A stretch of DNA of 64,000 nucleotides from CAVSWT01 sp963782985 (GCA_963782985.1 CAWALU010000006.1:1-64000), one strand, 5' to 3'. Positions 53,257 through 63,131 are shown, counted from the stretch's first letter. Notes: generated from the sequence alone by a model not told the origin. Translations and numbers: made by a program.

Positions 53257-53634
53257 ATGAAAAACCTGATCCTTTATATTCTAGTTATTTTTGTAATAGT
53301 TGCATTATACGGTTTCGCTTATGCGTCTGAATTTAAGAGTGAACCAGACGGAAAAACAATTTTTGAAGCGCAAAAATGCAATATGTGTCATACTGTTGAA
53401 ACCGCAAATATAACTTCAAAAAAGAAAGACGCTTTGGATCTTTCAAATGCAGGCAAAGAGCTTAAAGCAGATTTTATAATTAAGTTTTTGAAAAAGGAAG
53501 AAAAAATTGATGATAAAGCTCATAAAATAGCTTTTAAGGGTACGGATGAAGAATTAAAAATACTTTCTGAGTGGATTGAATCGCTAAACGGCGAACAGAA
53601 AGTTGAAGAAATTGAAATGCCGGATAATAAATAA
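53257..53634 (+). CDS. Small monohaem c-type cytochrome
   Basis: This 125-residue exported protein has one haem site, KCNMCHTVE. The later KIAFKGTDEELKILSEWIESL supplies a helix found in class I cytochromes, but no clear axial Met is placed. I chose the ATG at 53257 (MKNLILYILVIF) because it begins the signal helix and follows GAGGTCTGAA. A longer start at 53227 is less likely. It precedes the 13-haem gene by 66 bases and may pass electrons within the cluster. Confidence 0.85.
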   Translation: MKNLILYILVIFVIVALYGFAYASEFKSEPDGKTIFEAQKCNMCHTVETANITSKKKDALDLSNAGKELKADFIIKFLKKEEKIDDKAHKIAFKGTDEELKILSEWIESLNGEQKVEEIEMPDNK

Positions 53635-53700
53635 TTGTTCTTTAAATATTGAAAAGTTTTGATCATCATGCACATCGGACAGTTTAGACCATCATACAAA

Positions 53701-55911
53701 ATGAAAGTGGAAACTAATCAAACGCAAAAGTTAGTGTTCTTTATAGTTAGTCTTATAATCTGCCTGTTTGTCAGCTCTCAAAATATCTACCCCCAATCGA
53801 ACGACGACTGTCTGATGTGTCATGAAGATCAATCTTTAACCACCGAAAAAAATGGTAAAGAAGTATCGCTTTTCGTAAATAAAAATGTATTAGCTAATTC
53901 TACTCACGGGAAATTAAACTGCGTTTCATGCCACGTAGGTTTTAATCCCGAAGAGCTTCCTCACAAAGAAAATATAACTCCAATTAACTGTAAGTCCTGT
54001 CATCAAGATGCGGCTGTAAAGCATCCATTTCATCCTCAGATGTTAAAGGCAGATGGAATAAGCGGCGGCAAAGATGTTAATTGCAAATACTGCCACGGAA
54101 CGCATGACGTGATTTCGCCTAAATCTCCGAAATCAAAATACAGCAAAGCAAATTTGAATGAATTTTGCGGGACATGCCATAAGGAGAATTTTAAAAGTTA
54201 TTCTGAATCAGATCATGCTGTTTCTTTTAAAGAAGGTGAAGCCAGCGCGCCAGATTGTATAACTTGCCATAAAAATCAAATTACTTTTGTAAATAACAAA
54301 AAGGATTCTTTATCAATAAAGATAGTTCAAGAAAAATTATGCTTGTCATGTCATTTAGATAATCCAACTATACGCGCGCGAACAACGCCTTCAACGGGAT
54401 TTATTGCAGCTTACGAAAAGAGCGTACACGGCGCGGCTTTAATGGGCGGAAATAAAAACGCCGCCAATTGTGTGGATTGCCATTCGGCGCATAATATTAA
54501 AGGCGGAATTAATAGCGAATCAACCGTAAGCAAATTAAATATTCCTAAAACTTGTTCGAAGTGCCATTCAGAAATTGCCGAAACTTATTTACAAAGTATT
54601 CACGGCGTTTCAGCAATGAAGGGAAATAAAGAAGCGCCGGTTTGTACTGACTGCCACGGCGAACACGATATACTTAGAGCAGACGACCCCGAAGCTCCCG
54701 TTTCATATAAAAATGTTTCATCAAAAGTTTGCTCGCCTTGCCACAGTTCTGTTAAACTTTCTCAAAAATTTGGAATATCGGCAAATAGATATAAAACTTT
54801 TGAAGATAGTTATCACGGGCTTGCTTTAAGAGGCGGCTCGGTTGAAGTTGCAAATTGCGTTAGCTGCCACGGCGTTCATAATATTAAACCGTCAAGCGAT
54901 TCAACTTCCACAATAAATAAAGCTAATCTTATTAAAACCTGCGGCACCTGTCATCCCGGCGCTAACGCTAATTTTGCAGTTGGAAAAATTCACGTAAACA
55001 TAAAAGATAAATCGCAAGAGCCGATTTTATATTGGATAGCTTCCCTTTATATAAGTATGATTGTTGTTGTTATCGGCTTTATGTTTTTGCACAACCTAAT
55101 TGATTTTATTAAGAAGTCAAAAATTAAAAAGATGAAGCAGCGCGGATTAATTAGGGAAGAAAAACATGGGCATGCTTTATATTTAAGAATGACGGTTAAT
55201 GAACGCATCCAGCATATAGCTTTGGCGTTAAGCTTTATTTTATTAGTGATCACCGGTTTTATGCTTCGTTTCCCGGATTCTTGGTGGGTTAGCCATATTA
55301 GAGATTTAAGCGAAGACGCTTTCGAATATAGAAGTATTCTGCATAGAATAAGCGCCGTTGTTATGGTGTTGGCAAGCCTTTATCATATCTGGTATATTTC
55401 GTTTACTCAAAGAGGCAGACATTTAGTTAAAGATTTATTTCCAAAACTGCAAGACGTTAATGACGCTATCGCCGTTGCTAAATATAATCTCGGTTTTTCA
55501 AGAATTAAACCTAAACTTGATCGCTTCAGCTATGTGGAAAAGGCTGAGTACTGGGCGTTAGTTTGGGGCACAATGGTAATGACCGCCACCGGCGTTATTA
55601 TGTGGTTTGATAATACTTTTATTGGAATGTTCACTAAGCTTGGTTGGGACGTTGCGCGCACCATCCATTATTATGAAGCCTGGCTGGCATTTTTAGCAAT
55701 AGTTGTTTGGCATTTCTACTTTGTAATATTTAATCCTGAAATGTATCCTATGAACATTGCATGGCTTAAAGGAACGCTTACTGAAGAAGAAATGGCTGAA
55801 GAACATGGCAGAGAATTAGATAGAATTAAAAAAAGCAGGGTTGAAGAATTAGGCGACGAAGACGATATGGACAAAATAATTAATGGTTCTGATACACCGG
55901 ATAGCAATTAA
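53701..55911 (+). CDS. 13-haem c-type cytochrome fused to a membrane cytochrome b domain
   Basis: The N-terminal signal (MKVETNQTQKLVFFIVSL) is followed by 13 CXXCH motifs (for example CLMCH, CVSCH, CKSCH, CKYCH, CGTCH) spread over residues about 35-430. The last part has four membrane helices with histidines suitable for b-haems (QHIALALSFILLVITGF, LASLYHIWYI, WHFYFVIFNP), as in DsrM/FdhI-like quinone-linked subunits. It probably exchanges electrons with the quinone pool and passes them to periplasmic haems. An alternative ATG lies at 53668. Confidence 0.88.
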   Translation: MKVETNQTQKLVFFIVSLIICLFVSSQNIYPQSNDDCLMCHEDQSLTTEKNGKEVSLFVNKNVLANSTHGKLNCVSCHVGFNPEELPHKENITPINCKSCHQDAAVKHPFHPQMLKADGISGGKDVNCKYCHGTHDVISPKSPKSKYSKANLNEFCGTCHKENFKSYSESDHAVSFKEGEASAPDCITCHKNQITFVNNKKDSLSIKIVQEKLCLSCHLDNPTIRARTTPSTGFIAAYEKSVHGAALMGGNKNAANCVDCHSAHNIKGGINSESTVSKLNIPKTCSKCHSEIAETYLQSIHGVSAMKGNKEAPVCTDCHGEHDILRADDPEAPVSYKNVSSKVCSPCHSSVKLSQKFGISANRYKTFEDSYHGLALRGGSVEVANCVSCHGVHNIKPSSDSTSTINKANLIKTCGTCHPGANANFAVGKIHVNIKDKSQEPILYWIASLYISMIVVVIGFMFLHNLIDFIKKSKIKKMKQRGLIREEKHGHALYLRMTVNERIQHIALALSFILLVITGFMLRFPDSWWVSHIRDLSEDAFEYRSILHRISAVVMVLASLYHIWYISFTQRGRHLVKDLFPKLQDVNDAIAVAKYNLGFSRIKPKLDRFSYVEKAEYWALVWGTMVMTATGVIMWFDNTFIGMFTKLGWDVARTIHYYEAWLAFLAIVVWHFYFVIFNPEMYPMNIAWLKGTLTEEEMAEEHGRELDRIKKSRVEELGDEDDMDKIINGSDTPDSN

Positions 55912-55935
55912 AATTTAAAAAATGGGAGGATCATT

Positions 55936-57435
55936 TTGAAAAACAAACTCCCTTCATCATTCTATAATCCAATTACATTAGTAGGGGCTTTCATTGCAGT
56001 ATTAAATTTTGGTTTAATACTTTTTCTAATTGTTTTGGATGCCTTAGCTTCTGAAAATAATCCTTATCTTGGAATTATAACCTTCATTATTCTTCCCAGC
56101 TTTTTAGTATTTGGATTATTATTAATAGCCTATGGAATTTACCGCGAAAATAAAAAAATTCAATCCGGCGAAAAGAAACGCATCCTGCCTACAATTGATT
56201 TTAATAATCCCAAACACCGCTTAGGTTTTACTATATTTTCCGTAGGAACGGTTTTATTACTTTTGTTCACAACATTCGGCAGCTTTAAAGCTTATGAATA
56301 CACTGAAACCGACGAGTTTTGTGGAACGGTTTGCCACAAAGTTATGGAGCCGGAATATACTGCATATAAATCTTCGCCGCATGCAAGGGTGGGCTGTGTG
56401 CAATGTCATATTGGTTCCGGCGCGGGTTGGTTCGTAAAATCAAAATTATCGGGTTCATATCAAGTTTACTCGGTTCTGTTCAATAAGTACCCCACGCCTA
56501 TTCCAACTCCAATTGAAAATTTAAGACCTGCTCAGGAAACCTGCGAGCAGTGCCATTGGCCTAAAAACTTTTTTGGCGAGAAGAGAGTTGTTCACACATA
56601 CTATCATTCGAATGAAGAAAATAATAAATGGTCTGTTAATCTATTATTAAAAGTTGGCGGGGGCGTAGCTGAATCCGGCGCTACAACAGGAATACATTGG
56701 CACATGAATATTGCAAACGAAATTACTTACGTTACTTCTGATAAAGCGCGACAAGTAATTCCATGGGTAAAATCAAGGTCGAAAAATGGAAATAAAGAAG
56801 TAATATACAGAAGCATTGACAGCGTAAAACTTTCAGATGAAGATTTAAAAAAATATGAAACAAGAAAAATGGATTGTATGGATTGTCATAATAGACCCGC
56901 GCACGTTTATAATCCTCCAGCTAAAAGCGTGAATAATGTTATGTCGCTTGGCTGGATCGATCCTTCATTGCCGTTTATTAAAAGTATCGCCGTAGAAGTT
57001 TTAGAAAAATCTTACACAAATTTAGAGATCGCCAAAGACAGTATAAAATTTTACATTGAACAATTCTATAATAATAATTACCCTTCGGAAGCGAATGAAA
57101 AAAAAGATGCGATTGAAAAATCAATTTCTGAAATTCAAAAAATATATTCGCAAAATTATTTTCCTGAAATGAATGTAAGCTGGAGGCATTATCCAAATAA
57201 TATTGGACACATGTATTTTGCAGGCTGCTTTAGATGCCACGACGGCAAACACGTTAGCGATGCAGGAAAAGTTTTAACTAAAGATTGCAACGCCTGCCAT
57301 ACAATTTTAGCGCAGGAATTTTCAAATAAAGAGATAGAATTTTCTTTGAAAGGACTTGAGTATAAGCATCCAGTTGATATTGGCGATAGTTGGAAAAATA
57401 TTTTATGCAGCGATTGTCATGCAGCTAAAAAATAG
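55936..57435 (+). CDS. Membrane-anchored seven-haem NapC/NirT-type cytochrome
   Basis: This 499-residue protein starts at TTG 55936, set by a strong GGGAGGA five bases upstream. Two N-terminal membrane helices are followed by the NapC-type sequence FCGTVCHKVMEPEYTAYKSSPH (CX3CH at the first site) and GCVQCHIGSGAGWFVKSKL. Five more motifs are CEQCH, CMDCH, CFRCH, CNACH, CSDCH. These proteins carry electrons from quinol to periplasmic reductases. The CX3CH site is a variant of the usual CX2CH. It is 24 bases after the 13-haem gene. Confidence 0.9.
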   Translation: MKNKLPSSFYNPITLVGAFIAVLNFGLILFLIVLDALASENNPYLGIITFIILPSFLVFGLLLIAYGIYRENKKIQSGEKKRILPTIDFNNPKHRLGFTIFSVGTVLLLLFTTFGSFKAYEYTETDEFCGTVCHKVMEPEYTAYKSSPHARVGCVQCHIGSGAGWFVKSKLSGSYQVYSVLFNKYPTPIPTPIENLRPAQETCEQCHWPKNFFGEKRVVHTYYHSNEENNKWSVNLLLKVGGGVAESGATTGIHWHMNIANEITYVTSDKARQVIPWVKSRSKNGNKEVIYRSIDSVKLSDEDLKKYETRKMDCMDCHNRPAHVYNPPAKSVNNVMSLGWIDPSLPFIKSIAVEVLEKSYTNLEIAKDSIKFYIEQFYNNNYPSEANEKKDAIEKSISEIQKIYSQNYFPEMNVSWRHYPNNIGHMYFAGCFRCHDGKHVSDAGKVLTKDCNACHTILAQEFSNKEIEFSLKGLEYKHPVDIGDSWKNILCSDCHAAKK

Positions 57436-57507
57436 ATTAGAAATTTAAAGAGAAAAGGGAAATAATTTTGTAAAGAGTTAAACATCATAGGCCTCCTCTT
57501 ATGATAG

Positions 57508-57577
57508 ATCCGGCGGCAAACAGTTTTCAATTTAAAAACCCCTCCTAAATTGAAAAATTGTCCCGCCGGATTTTTAT
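57508..57577. terminator. Bidirectional nested terminator hairpin
   Basis: ATCCGGCGG (57508-57516) pairs with CCGCCGGAT (57563-57571) and, inside, TTTTCAATTTA (57524-57534) pairs perfectly with TAAATTGAAAA (57546-57556). T-rich flanks follow. It lies between the convergent cytochrome cluster and aldehyde dehydrogenase genes and may end both transcripts. Confidence 0.8.
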
Positions 57578-59172
57578 TTTTTAAACTCAAAATCTCTAAT
57601 AATTTTTTTTATTTCCTCTTCCGAAATACCGGCTCCGTAAACCTTATCCACTTTTGGTTTTACAGTTTCAAATTGGTTTTCATTCTTCTTATTATAAAAA
57701 GAATCTTTTAAAGGAAGATTACCTGCGCGTGCGCGGAGCCGTTCTTCTATTGCCTGCATAAAGCTGGATTTCTTTTCAACCGAAGCTGGAATTTGAAAGG
57801 ATGAAACAATATTCCCTTTGTTAATGGGATTTGTTTCAAACGCTAAACTTTTAATATTCATTAAATGTTTAGCGGAAACATTTTCAGAAATAATAGATCC
57901 TCCCCAGGTTCCGGGTCCAAGCGTCATCGAAGCATCCAAAGCGGTTGTAAATCCAACGGCGCCAAGCGCAGCCACTGTATTTACTAAAACTCTAAAGGCT
58001 GGTTTCTCCAGTGCAAACTTCATAATTATAGGCTGATCGTTGGAATGAATTACCATTGTATGCCCGATGCCGCCAAACCTTAAAAGCTCAATACATTTAT
58101 GGCAGCCTTCCAGCCAGCCATCCACAGTGTAAAAAGCTAAAATGGGCGAGAGCTTTTCCATTGAAAGCGGTTCGGACTTTCCAACTTCCAAACATTCTGC
58201 AACTAAGACTTCGGTTCCATTTGGAACATGAAAGCCTGCATACCTTGCAATAAATTCCGCAGGCTGCCCAACAATTTCAGGATTAATTCTAAAATCTTTT
58301 TGAACAGCTTTTGAAAGTTTTTCTTTTTCGTAAGCGTCAACAAAATAACATCCTTTATTTTTAGCTTCCTCAATAACTTTTTCTTTTAGAGATTGATCGA
58401 CAATCATAGCTTGTTCGGATGAGCATAAAGTTCCGTTGTCGAAAGTGGTTCCGTAAATAATATCCGCCACTGCTTTTTTATAATCAGCCGTTTTTTCTAT
58501 GAATGCGGGAACGTTTCCTGAGCCGACTCCAAACGCAGGTTTTCCTGAGCTGTAAGCCGACTTAACCATTGGCGTACTTCCGGTTGCCAAAATTACCGCA
58601 ATGTTTTTATCGCGCATTAATTCTTGCGTGCCTTCAATTGTTGGATTGCGCATACATTGAATTATACCTTTCGGCGCGCCTTCGCTCTCAGCGGCGTTGG
58701 ATAAAATATTTAATGATTCGTAAGTTGATTTTGCAGTTTTAGGATGAGGGCTTGCTACCATTCCATTTCTGCATTTTAAAGAAATTAAAGCTTTAAACAT
58801 TGCGGTGGAAGTAGGATTAGTTGAAGGTACCAGCGCGCAAATAACTCCCATCGGCGCGGCAATTTTTAAAACTTTTCCGTTTGCTTCGCTGGCAATTATT
58901 CCCACAGTTTTTAAATCTTTAATAGATTCATAAACATTTTTAGCGGCAAACTGATTTTTAATTATTTTGTCTTCCCACTTGCCAAATCCGCTTTCATCGG
59001 CAGCCATTTTTGCAAGACGTTCGGAATTCTCATAGCCTGCTTCAGCCATAGCTTTTACAATTTTGTTTACCTGTTCTTGCGAGAAATGCTGAAACTCAAG
59101 CTGCGCTTCTTTTGCAAGTTTTGCTAAAATGCGCGCTTCCTGAATTGATTGGAGGTCGTTGTCAAAATTCAT
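57574..59172 (-). CDS. Acylating (CoA-dependent) aldehyde dehydrogenase, EutE/SauS-like
   Basis: This 532-residue protein is an aldehyde dehydrogenase of the CoA-acylating group. The catalytic Cys is C250 in FDNGTLCSSEQAM, and ALVPSTNPTSTAMFKAL near residues 113-129, ILATGSTPMVKSAY and TLGPGTWGGSIISENV are typical. Acetaldehyde or sulfoacetaldehyde would be oxidised to the acyl-CoA with NAD(P)+. No shell proteins or eut/pdu genes are near, so microcompartment use is unsupported. The gene is single. Confidence 0.93.
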   Translation of the reverse strand: MNFDNDLQSIQEARILAKLAKEAQLEFQHFSQEQVNKIVKAMAEAGYENSERLAKMAADESGFGKWEDKIIKNQFAAKNVYESIKDLKTVGIIASEANGKVLKIAAPMGVICALVPSTNPTSTAMFKALISLKCRNGMVASPHPKTAKSTYESLNILSNAAESEGAPKGIIQCMRNPTIEGTQELMRDKNIAVILATGSTPMVKSAYSSGKPAFGVGSGNVPAFIEKTADYKKAVADIIYGTTFDNGTLCSSEQAMIVDQSLKEKVIEEAKNKGCYFVDAYEKEKLSKAVQKDFRINPEIVGQPAEFIARYAGFHVPNGTEVLVAECLEVGKSEPLSMEKLSPILAFYTVDGWLEGCHKCIELLRFGGIGHTMVIHSNDQPIIMKFALEKPAFRVLVNTVAALGAVGFTTALDASMTLGPGTWGGSIISENVSAKHLMNIKSLAFETNPINKGNIVSSFQIPASVEKKSSFMQAIEERLRARAGNLPLKDSFYNKKNENQFETVKPKVDKVYGAGISEEEIKKIIRDFEFKK

Positions 59173-59240
59173 TTATACCTCAGTTGAATTAGAGCAAATA
59201 TATTAATCATAAAAAATAATTTCAATTTTTGATGATGCAA

Positions 59241-59990
59241 TTATTTTATAACGTCTTTTAATTTTGTAAGTCCGGTTTTACTTACCGGCAGCGGGTTATT
59301 GTTTTTTAAAATTATGCGGTAAGATTCTTTTTCATATAATTCAAGATGATTTATAAAATCAATATTTACAATATATGATCGATGAATTCTTACAAAATAT
59401 TTTGGGTCGAGATGATTTTCAAAATACTTCATAGTTTTTTGTTTTAATAATTTTCCATCCGATGAATGAACCATTACATAATCATCCTGGGCTTCCAGCC
59501 ATCTAATTTTTTCAATGGGGACAATATTAATTTTTGAGCCGTCTTTAATAACAACGCGCTCTAAAAATTTTTTAGCTTCGTCATTATGTTTAATAAGATT
59601 TTGAACCGAGCTTTGTTTTAATTTATCGCGCAGATATACAAATGCTTTCTGCAGCGCTTCTTCAAATCTATCTTTGGAAAAAGGTTTTAAAAGATAATCA
59701 ACCGCGTTTATTTCAAAAGCCTTCAAAGCGTAATTATCATAAGCTGTGGTAAAAATTATTACAGGGGGATCGTCAATTAAATCAAGCATTTCAAAACCTG
59801 TAAGCTTGGGCATTTGAATATCAAGAAAAATTAAATCGGGCTTTTGCTCATTAATAATTTTAATGGCGTCAAAACCATTTGAAGCCTCGCCGATTATTTT
59901 AATTTCAGATTTATCAGATAAATATTTTTTAGTTATTTCTCTGGCGAGTCTTTCATCGTCAATAATAACTGCTTTAATAGATTTAGTCAT
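59241..59990 (-). CDS. LytTR-type response regulator
   Basis: This 249-residue protein has a receiver domain (residues about 5-120, IDDERLAREI, phosphoacceptor in DLIFLDIQMPKL, KPFSKDRFEEAL) and a LytTR DNA-binding domain (about 145-249, RWLEAQDDYVMVHSSDGK, YFVRIHRSYIVNIDFI). LytTR regulators usually pair with a 7TM or LytS-like kinase, which is not adjacent here. The target genes are not indicated. Confidence 0.95.
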   Translation of the reverse strand: MTKSIKAVIIDDERLAREITKKYLSDKSEIKIIGEASNGFDAIKIINEQKPDLIFLDIQMPKLTGFEMLDLIDDPPVIIFTTAYDNYALKAFEINAVDYLLKPFSKDRFEEALQKAFVYLRDKLKQSSVQNLIKHNDEAKKFLERVVIKDGSKINIVPIEKIRWLEAQDDYVMVHSSDGKLLKQKTMKYFENHLDPKYFVRIHRSYIVNIDFINHLELYEKESYRIILKNNNPLPVSKTGLTKLKDVIK

Positions 59991-60088
59991 AATTTTTTTT
60001 CATAGCAAGATAATGCTTTAAAATAAAAAAAATAGCCGGCATTTACACCGACTATTTTAAATCAAATTTATTCCAAGAAAATTTGTCG

Positions 60089-60706
60089 TTATTTCAAGAG
60101 CAGCATTTTCATTATAGAAATAAAATTCCCCGCAATTAACCTGCATATATAAATTCCGTTAAATAGTTGGATGCGTTAAAGCCTAATTTACAATAGCCGG
60201 CGGGCTGCTCTTTGTCTACGAGTGCGGCTACTTCATTTCCCAAAATATCATAAACTTTTAATTGTACGAACAAGACATGTCATGTCCCTACGCTTGGAAT
60301 CGTATATCTTATTTTTGTAATTGGATTAAATGGATTTGAATAATTCTGTTCCAATGCAAATTCTTTCGGCGAGGTATATTTTATTAGGAAAGATTTGTTT
60401 ATTGATATTCCATTGCCTGAACTTATCATAAATTCTATGGTATTTTTTTCCGCTGTGGCTGCAAAAGTTTGCATCAAATGAAAACGAAACATCTGCTTTT
60501 TTATTTGCTTCTATTTTTTCTATGATTTGTTTTTTATTCCTGAAGATTAATGATGAAGGTGATTTGATCAAATCTACAACTATATTTTCCGTGGTTTCAA
60601 TTTCTGAAATATTAGAAAACGTTATTGTTATCTCATTCCCTTTTGTGCCCGTTTCTACTTCGTAAATTGTTTGTGAATATGAGAAACATACTTTTTTATT
60701 TATCAC
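60089..60706 (-). pseudogene. Remnant of a T9SS-sorted secreted protein
   Basis: Two overlapping frames and a continuation in a third region give one broken protein end. Recognisable parts are NKKADVSFSFDANF, then FALEQNYSNPFNPITKIRYT, the usual type A T9SS sorting-domain core, then VYDILGNEVAALVDKEQPAG and a C-terminal MKMLLLK-like tail. Frame changes lie near 60450-60490 and 60270-60290, where a GACATGTCATGTC palindrome interrupts the domain. The original protein's N-terminal function is lost. Confidence 0.7.
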
Positions 60707-60786
60707 ACTCTACTCTCTCACTTCTTAATTACTTAATTTTAATTTCAAGAAATATTTTCTTCTTAATAAAATTCTTAAGGATTTAT

Positions 60787-61821
60787 ATGGCATCAATGAA
60801 GGCGCTGGTAAAAAAATATTCCAAGCCCGGCTTATGGCTTGATGAAGTTCCCGTTCCGGAATACGGAATAAACGACGTATTAATTAAAATTCATAAAACT
60901 TCCATTTGCGGAACTGATATTCATATTTATAAATGGGATGAGTGGGCGCAGAAAACGATACCGGTTCCGATGGTTACAGGACACGAATACGTCGGGACTA
61001 TTGAAGCGTTTGGCTCAAATGTTACTGATGTTAAAATCGGAGAGTTGGTAAGCGGAGAAGGACATATTGTATGCGGACGCTGCCGCAACTGCCGAGCGGG
61101 AAGAAGACATCTTTGCAAAAACACAAAGGGCGTTGGGGTAAATCGTTCCGGCTGTTTTGCTGAATACATTTCAATCCCGGTTTCAAATGTATGGCATTGC
61201 GATCCGAAAATTCCCAAAGAAATTTTTTCAATTTTTGATCCGTTCGGAAATGCTGCGCACACGGCTTTGTCTTTTAATGTCCTGGGCGAAGACGTTTTAA
61301 TTACGGGCGCGGGACCTATTGGAATTATGGCGGCGGCAATTGTTAAACACGCCGGCGCTCGCCATATTGTTATTACTGATATGAATACTTATCGATTAGA
61401 TCTGGCGCAAAAAATGGGAGTAACGCGCGCAGTTGATATCTCCAAAGAAAATTTAAATGATGTTATGAACGAACTTGGAATGACCGAAGGTTTTGATGTC
61501 GGTTTGGAAATGTCGGGAAATATAAAAGCGCTAAACGGAATGATTGATACAATGTGCCACGGCGGTAAAATTGCTTTACTCGGAATTCTTCCTTCGAGCG
61601 CGGCAGTTGACTGGGAAAAGGTTGTGTTCAACGGTTTAACTTTAAAAGGTATTTACGGAAGAGAAATGTTTGAAACCTGGTACAAGATGACCAGCATGAT
61701 TCAAAGCGGATTGGATATTTCTCCTATTATTACGCATCACTTTCCTTATGAAAGTTTTGAAGAAGCTTTCGAATTAATGGCTTCGGGCAATACAGGTAAA
61801 GTAATTTTAAATTGGATTTAA
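60787..61821 (+). CDS. tdh: L-threonine 3-dehydrogenase
   Basis: This 344-residue zinc alcohol dehydrogenase matches Tdh: MKALVKKYSKPGLWLDEVPV, SICGTDIHIYKWDEWAQ (catalytic Cys) and GHEYVGTIEAFG. The structural zinc cysteines are in CGRCRNCRAGRRHLC, and NAD binding is GAGPIGIMAAAI. It oxidises threonine to 2-amino-3-oxobutyrate. The start is ATG 60787; the next in-frame ATG at 60796 is also possible, while the longer frame upstream lies in a pseudogene. kbl follows, forming the threonine-to-glycine pathway. Confidence 0.96.
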   Translation: MASMKALVKKYSKPGLWLDEVPVPEYGINDVLIKIHKTSICGTDIHIYKWDEWAQKTIPVPMVTGHEYVGTIEAFGSNVTDVKIGELVSGEGHIVCGRCRNCRAGRRHLCKNTKGVGVNRSGCFAEYISIPVSNVWHCDPKIPKEIFSIFDPFGNAAHTALSFNVLGEDVLITGAGPIGIMAAAIVKHAGARHIVITDMNTYRLDLAQKMGVTRAVDISKENLNDVMNELGMTEGFDVGLEMSGNIKALNGMIDTMCHGGKIALLGILPSSAAVDWEKVVFNGLTLKGIYGREMFETWYKMTSMIQSGLDISPIITHHFPYESFEEAFELMASGNTGKVILNWI

Positions 61822-61837
61822 TATTTTTTCTCCGCGT

Positions 61838-61887
61838 CTTTGCGCCTCAGCGGTGAAAAATAACCGCCGAGACGCTAAGCCGCAAAG
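61838..61887. repeat. Nested inverted repeat between tdh and kbl
   Basis: CTTTGCG (61838-61844) pairs with CGCAAAG (61881-61887), and inside CTCAGCGGT pairs with ACCGCCGAG with one mismatch. It has a repeat-like GC-rich composition and lies in the 90-base gap between two genes of one pathway. It might adjust kbl expression or simply be a dispersed repeat. Confidence 0.5.
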
Positions 61888-61911
61888 TCAGCATTTCAGA
61901 AAGGCAAAACA

Positions 61912-63096
61912 ATGAACGAATCAATTAAAAAATTTTATAATCAGCAGCTTGTTAATATTGAGAGTGAAGGACTATTCAAACGTGAAAGGATAATAACTTC
62001 ACCCCAAAAAGCAAATATTGAAATTAAAGGCGGGCAAAAAGTTTTAAATATGTGCGCTAATAATTATTTGGGTCTTGCTGACAATCCAGAAGTTATTAAA
62101 GCGGCTAAAGAAAGTTTTGATAAACGCGGTTATGGCTTAGCTTCTGTCCGTTTTATTTGCGGTACACAAGACATACACAAAGAACTTGAAGAAAAAATTA
62201 CCCATTTTCTTGGGACGGAAGATACCATACTTTATACATCCTGCTTTGACGCTAACGGCGGTTTATTTGAAACTTTGCTTTCCGAAGAAGACGCGGTTAT
62301 CAGCGATGAATTAAATCACGCAAGTATTATTGATGGAATTAGACTGTGCAAAGCGCAAAGATATCGATACAAAAACAGCGATATGAATGATCTCGAAGAA
62401 AAATTAAAAGAAGCTGCTTCAGCGCGTTTTAAATTGATTGCCACCGACGGAGTTTTTTCAATGGATGGCTACATCGCAAAGCTGAAAGAAATTTGCGATC
62501 TTGCTGATAAATATAATGCTATGGTTATGGTGGATGATTCGCATGCGGTTGGATTTATGGGTAAGCGCGGCAAAGGAACTCACGAATATAATGATGTAAT
62601 CGGAAGAATTGATATCATTACAGGAACGCTTGGTAAGGCTCTCGGCGGCGCCAGCGGCGGCTATACCAGCGGGCGAAAAGAAATAATCGATTTGCTGCGG
62701 CAGCGCTCGCGTCCCTATTTATTTTCAAACACAGTTGCACCAAGCATAGTTGCCGGTTCAATAAAAGTTTTGGATTTACTGGAAAGCTCAACGGAGCTTA
62801 GAGACAAGCTTGAACAGAACACAAAATATTTCCGTGAAAAAATAAAAACTACAGGATTAAATATTAAAGATAGCGCTCATCCCATTGTTCCAATTATGCT
62901 GGGAGATGCGGCGCTCTCACAAAAGTTTGCAGGCAAAATGCTGGAAAAAGGAGTTTATGTGATTGGATTTTTCTTTCCGGTTGTACCGAAAGGCACAGCA
63001 AGGATACGCACTCAAATTTCCGCCGCGCATTCAAAAGAAGATTTAGATTTTGCAATAAAATGTTTTAAAGAAGTTAAAGAAGAATTGGGAATTTAA
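61912..63096 (+). CDS. kbl: Glycine C-acetyltransferase (2-amino-3-ketobutyrate CoA ligase)
   Basis: This 394-residue PLP enzyme of the alpha-oxoamine synthase family has NMCANNYLGLADNPEV, GLASVRFICGTQDIHKELE, SDELNHASIIDGIRL and the PLP lysine in GTLGKALGGASGG. It cleaves 2-amino-3-oxobutyrate with CoA to glycine and acetyl-CoA. Position just after tdh, on the same strand, supports the role and distinguishes it from BioF. Length normal. Confidence 0.96.
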   Translation: MNESIKKFYNQQLVNIESEGLFKRERIITSPQKANIEIKGGQKVLNMCANNYLGLADNPEVIKAAKESFDKRGYGLASVRFICGTQDIHKELEEKITHFLGTEDTILYTSCFDANGGLFETLLSEEDAVISDELNHASIIDGIRLCKAQRYRYKNSDMNDLEEKLKEAASARFKLIATDGVFSMDGYIAKLKEICDLADKYNAMVMVDDSHAVGFMGKRGKGTHEYNDVIGRIDIITGTLGKALGGASGGYTSGRKEIIDLLRQRSRPYLFSNTVAPSIVAGSIKVLDLLESSTELRDKLEQNTKYFREKIKTTGLNIKDSAHPIVPIMLGDAALSQKFAGKMLEKGVYVIGFFFPVVPKGTARIRTQISAAHSKEDLDFAIKCFKEVKEELGI

Positions 63097-63131
63097 TTTG
63101 CATTCAATATTCGTCTTGTGAATTATTAAAA

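Noticed and set aside
57574..59172. Evidence for a bacterial microcompartment around the acylating aldehyde dehydrogenase
   Set aside because: No shell protein or accompanying alcohol dehydrogenase or diol/ethanolamine genes are nearby.
60625..60786. N-terminal extension of tdh beginning at 60625
   Set aside because: Tdh proteins start near MKAL; the extension is antisense to the T9SS remnant and has no support.
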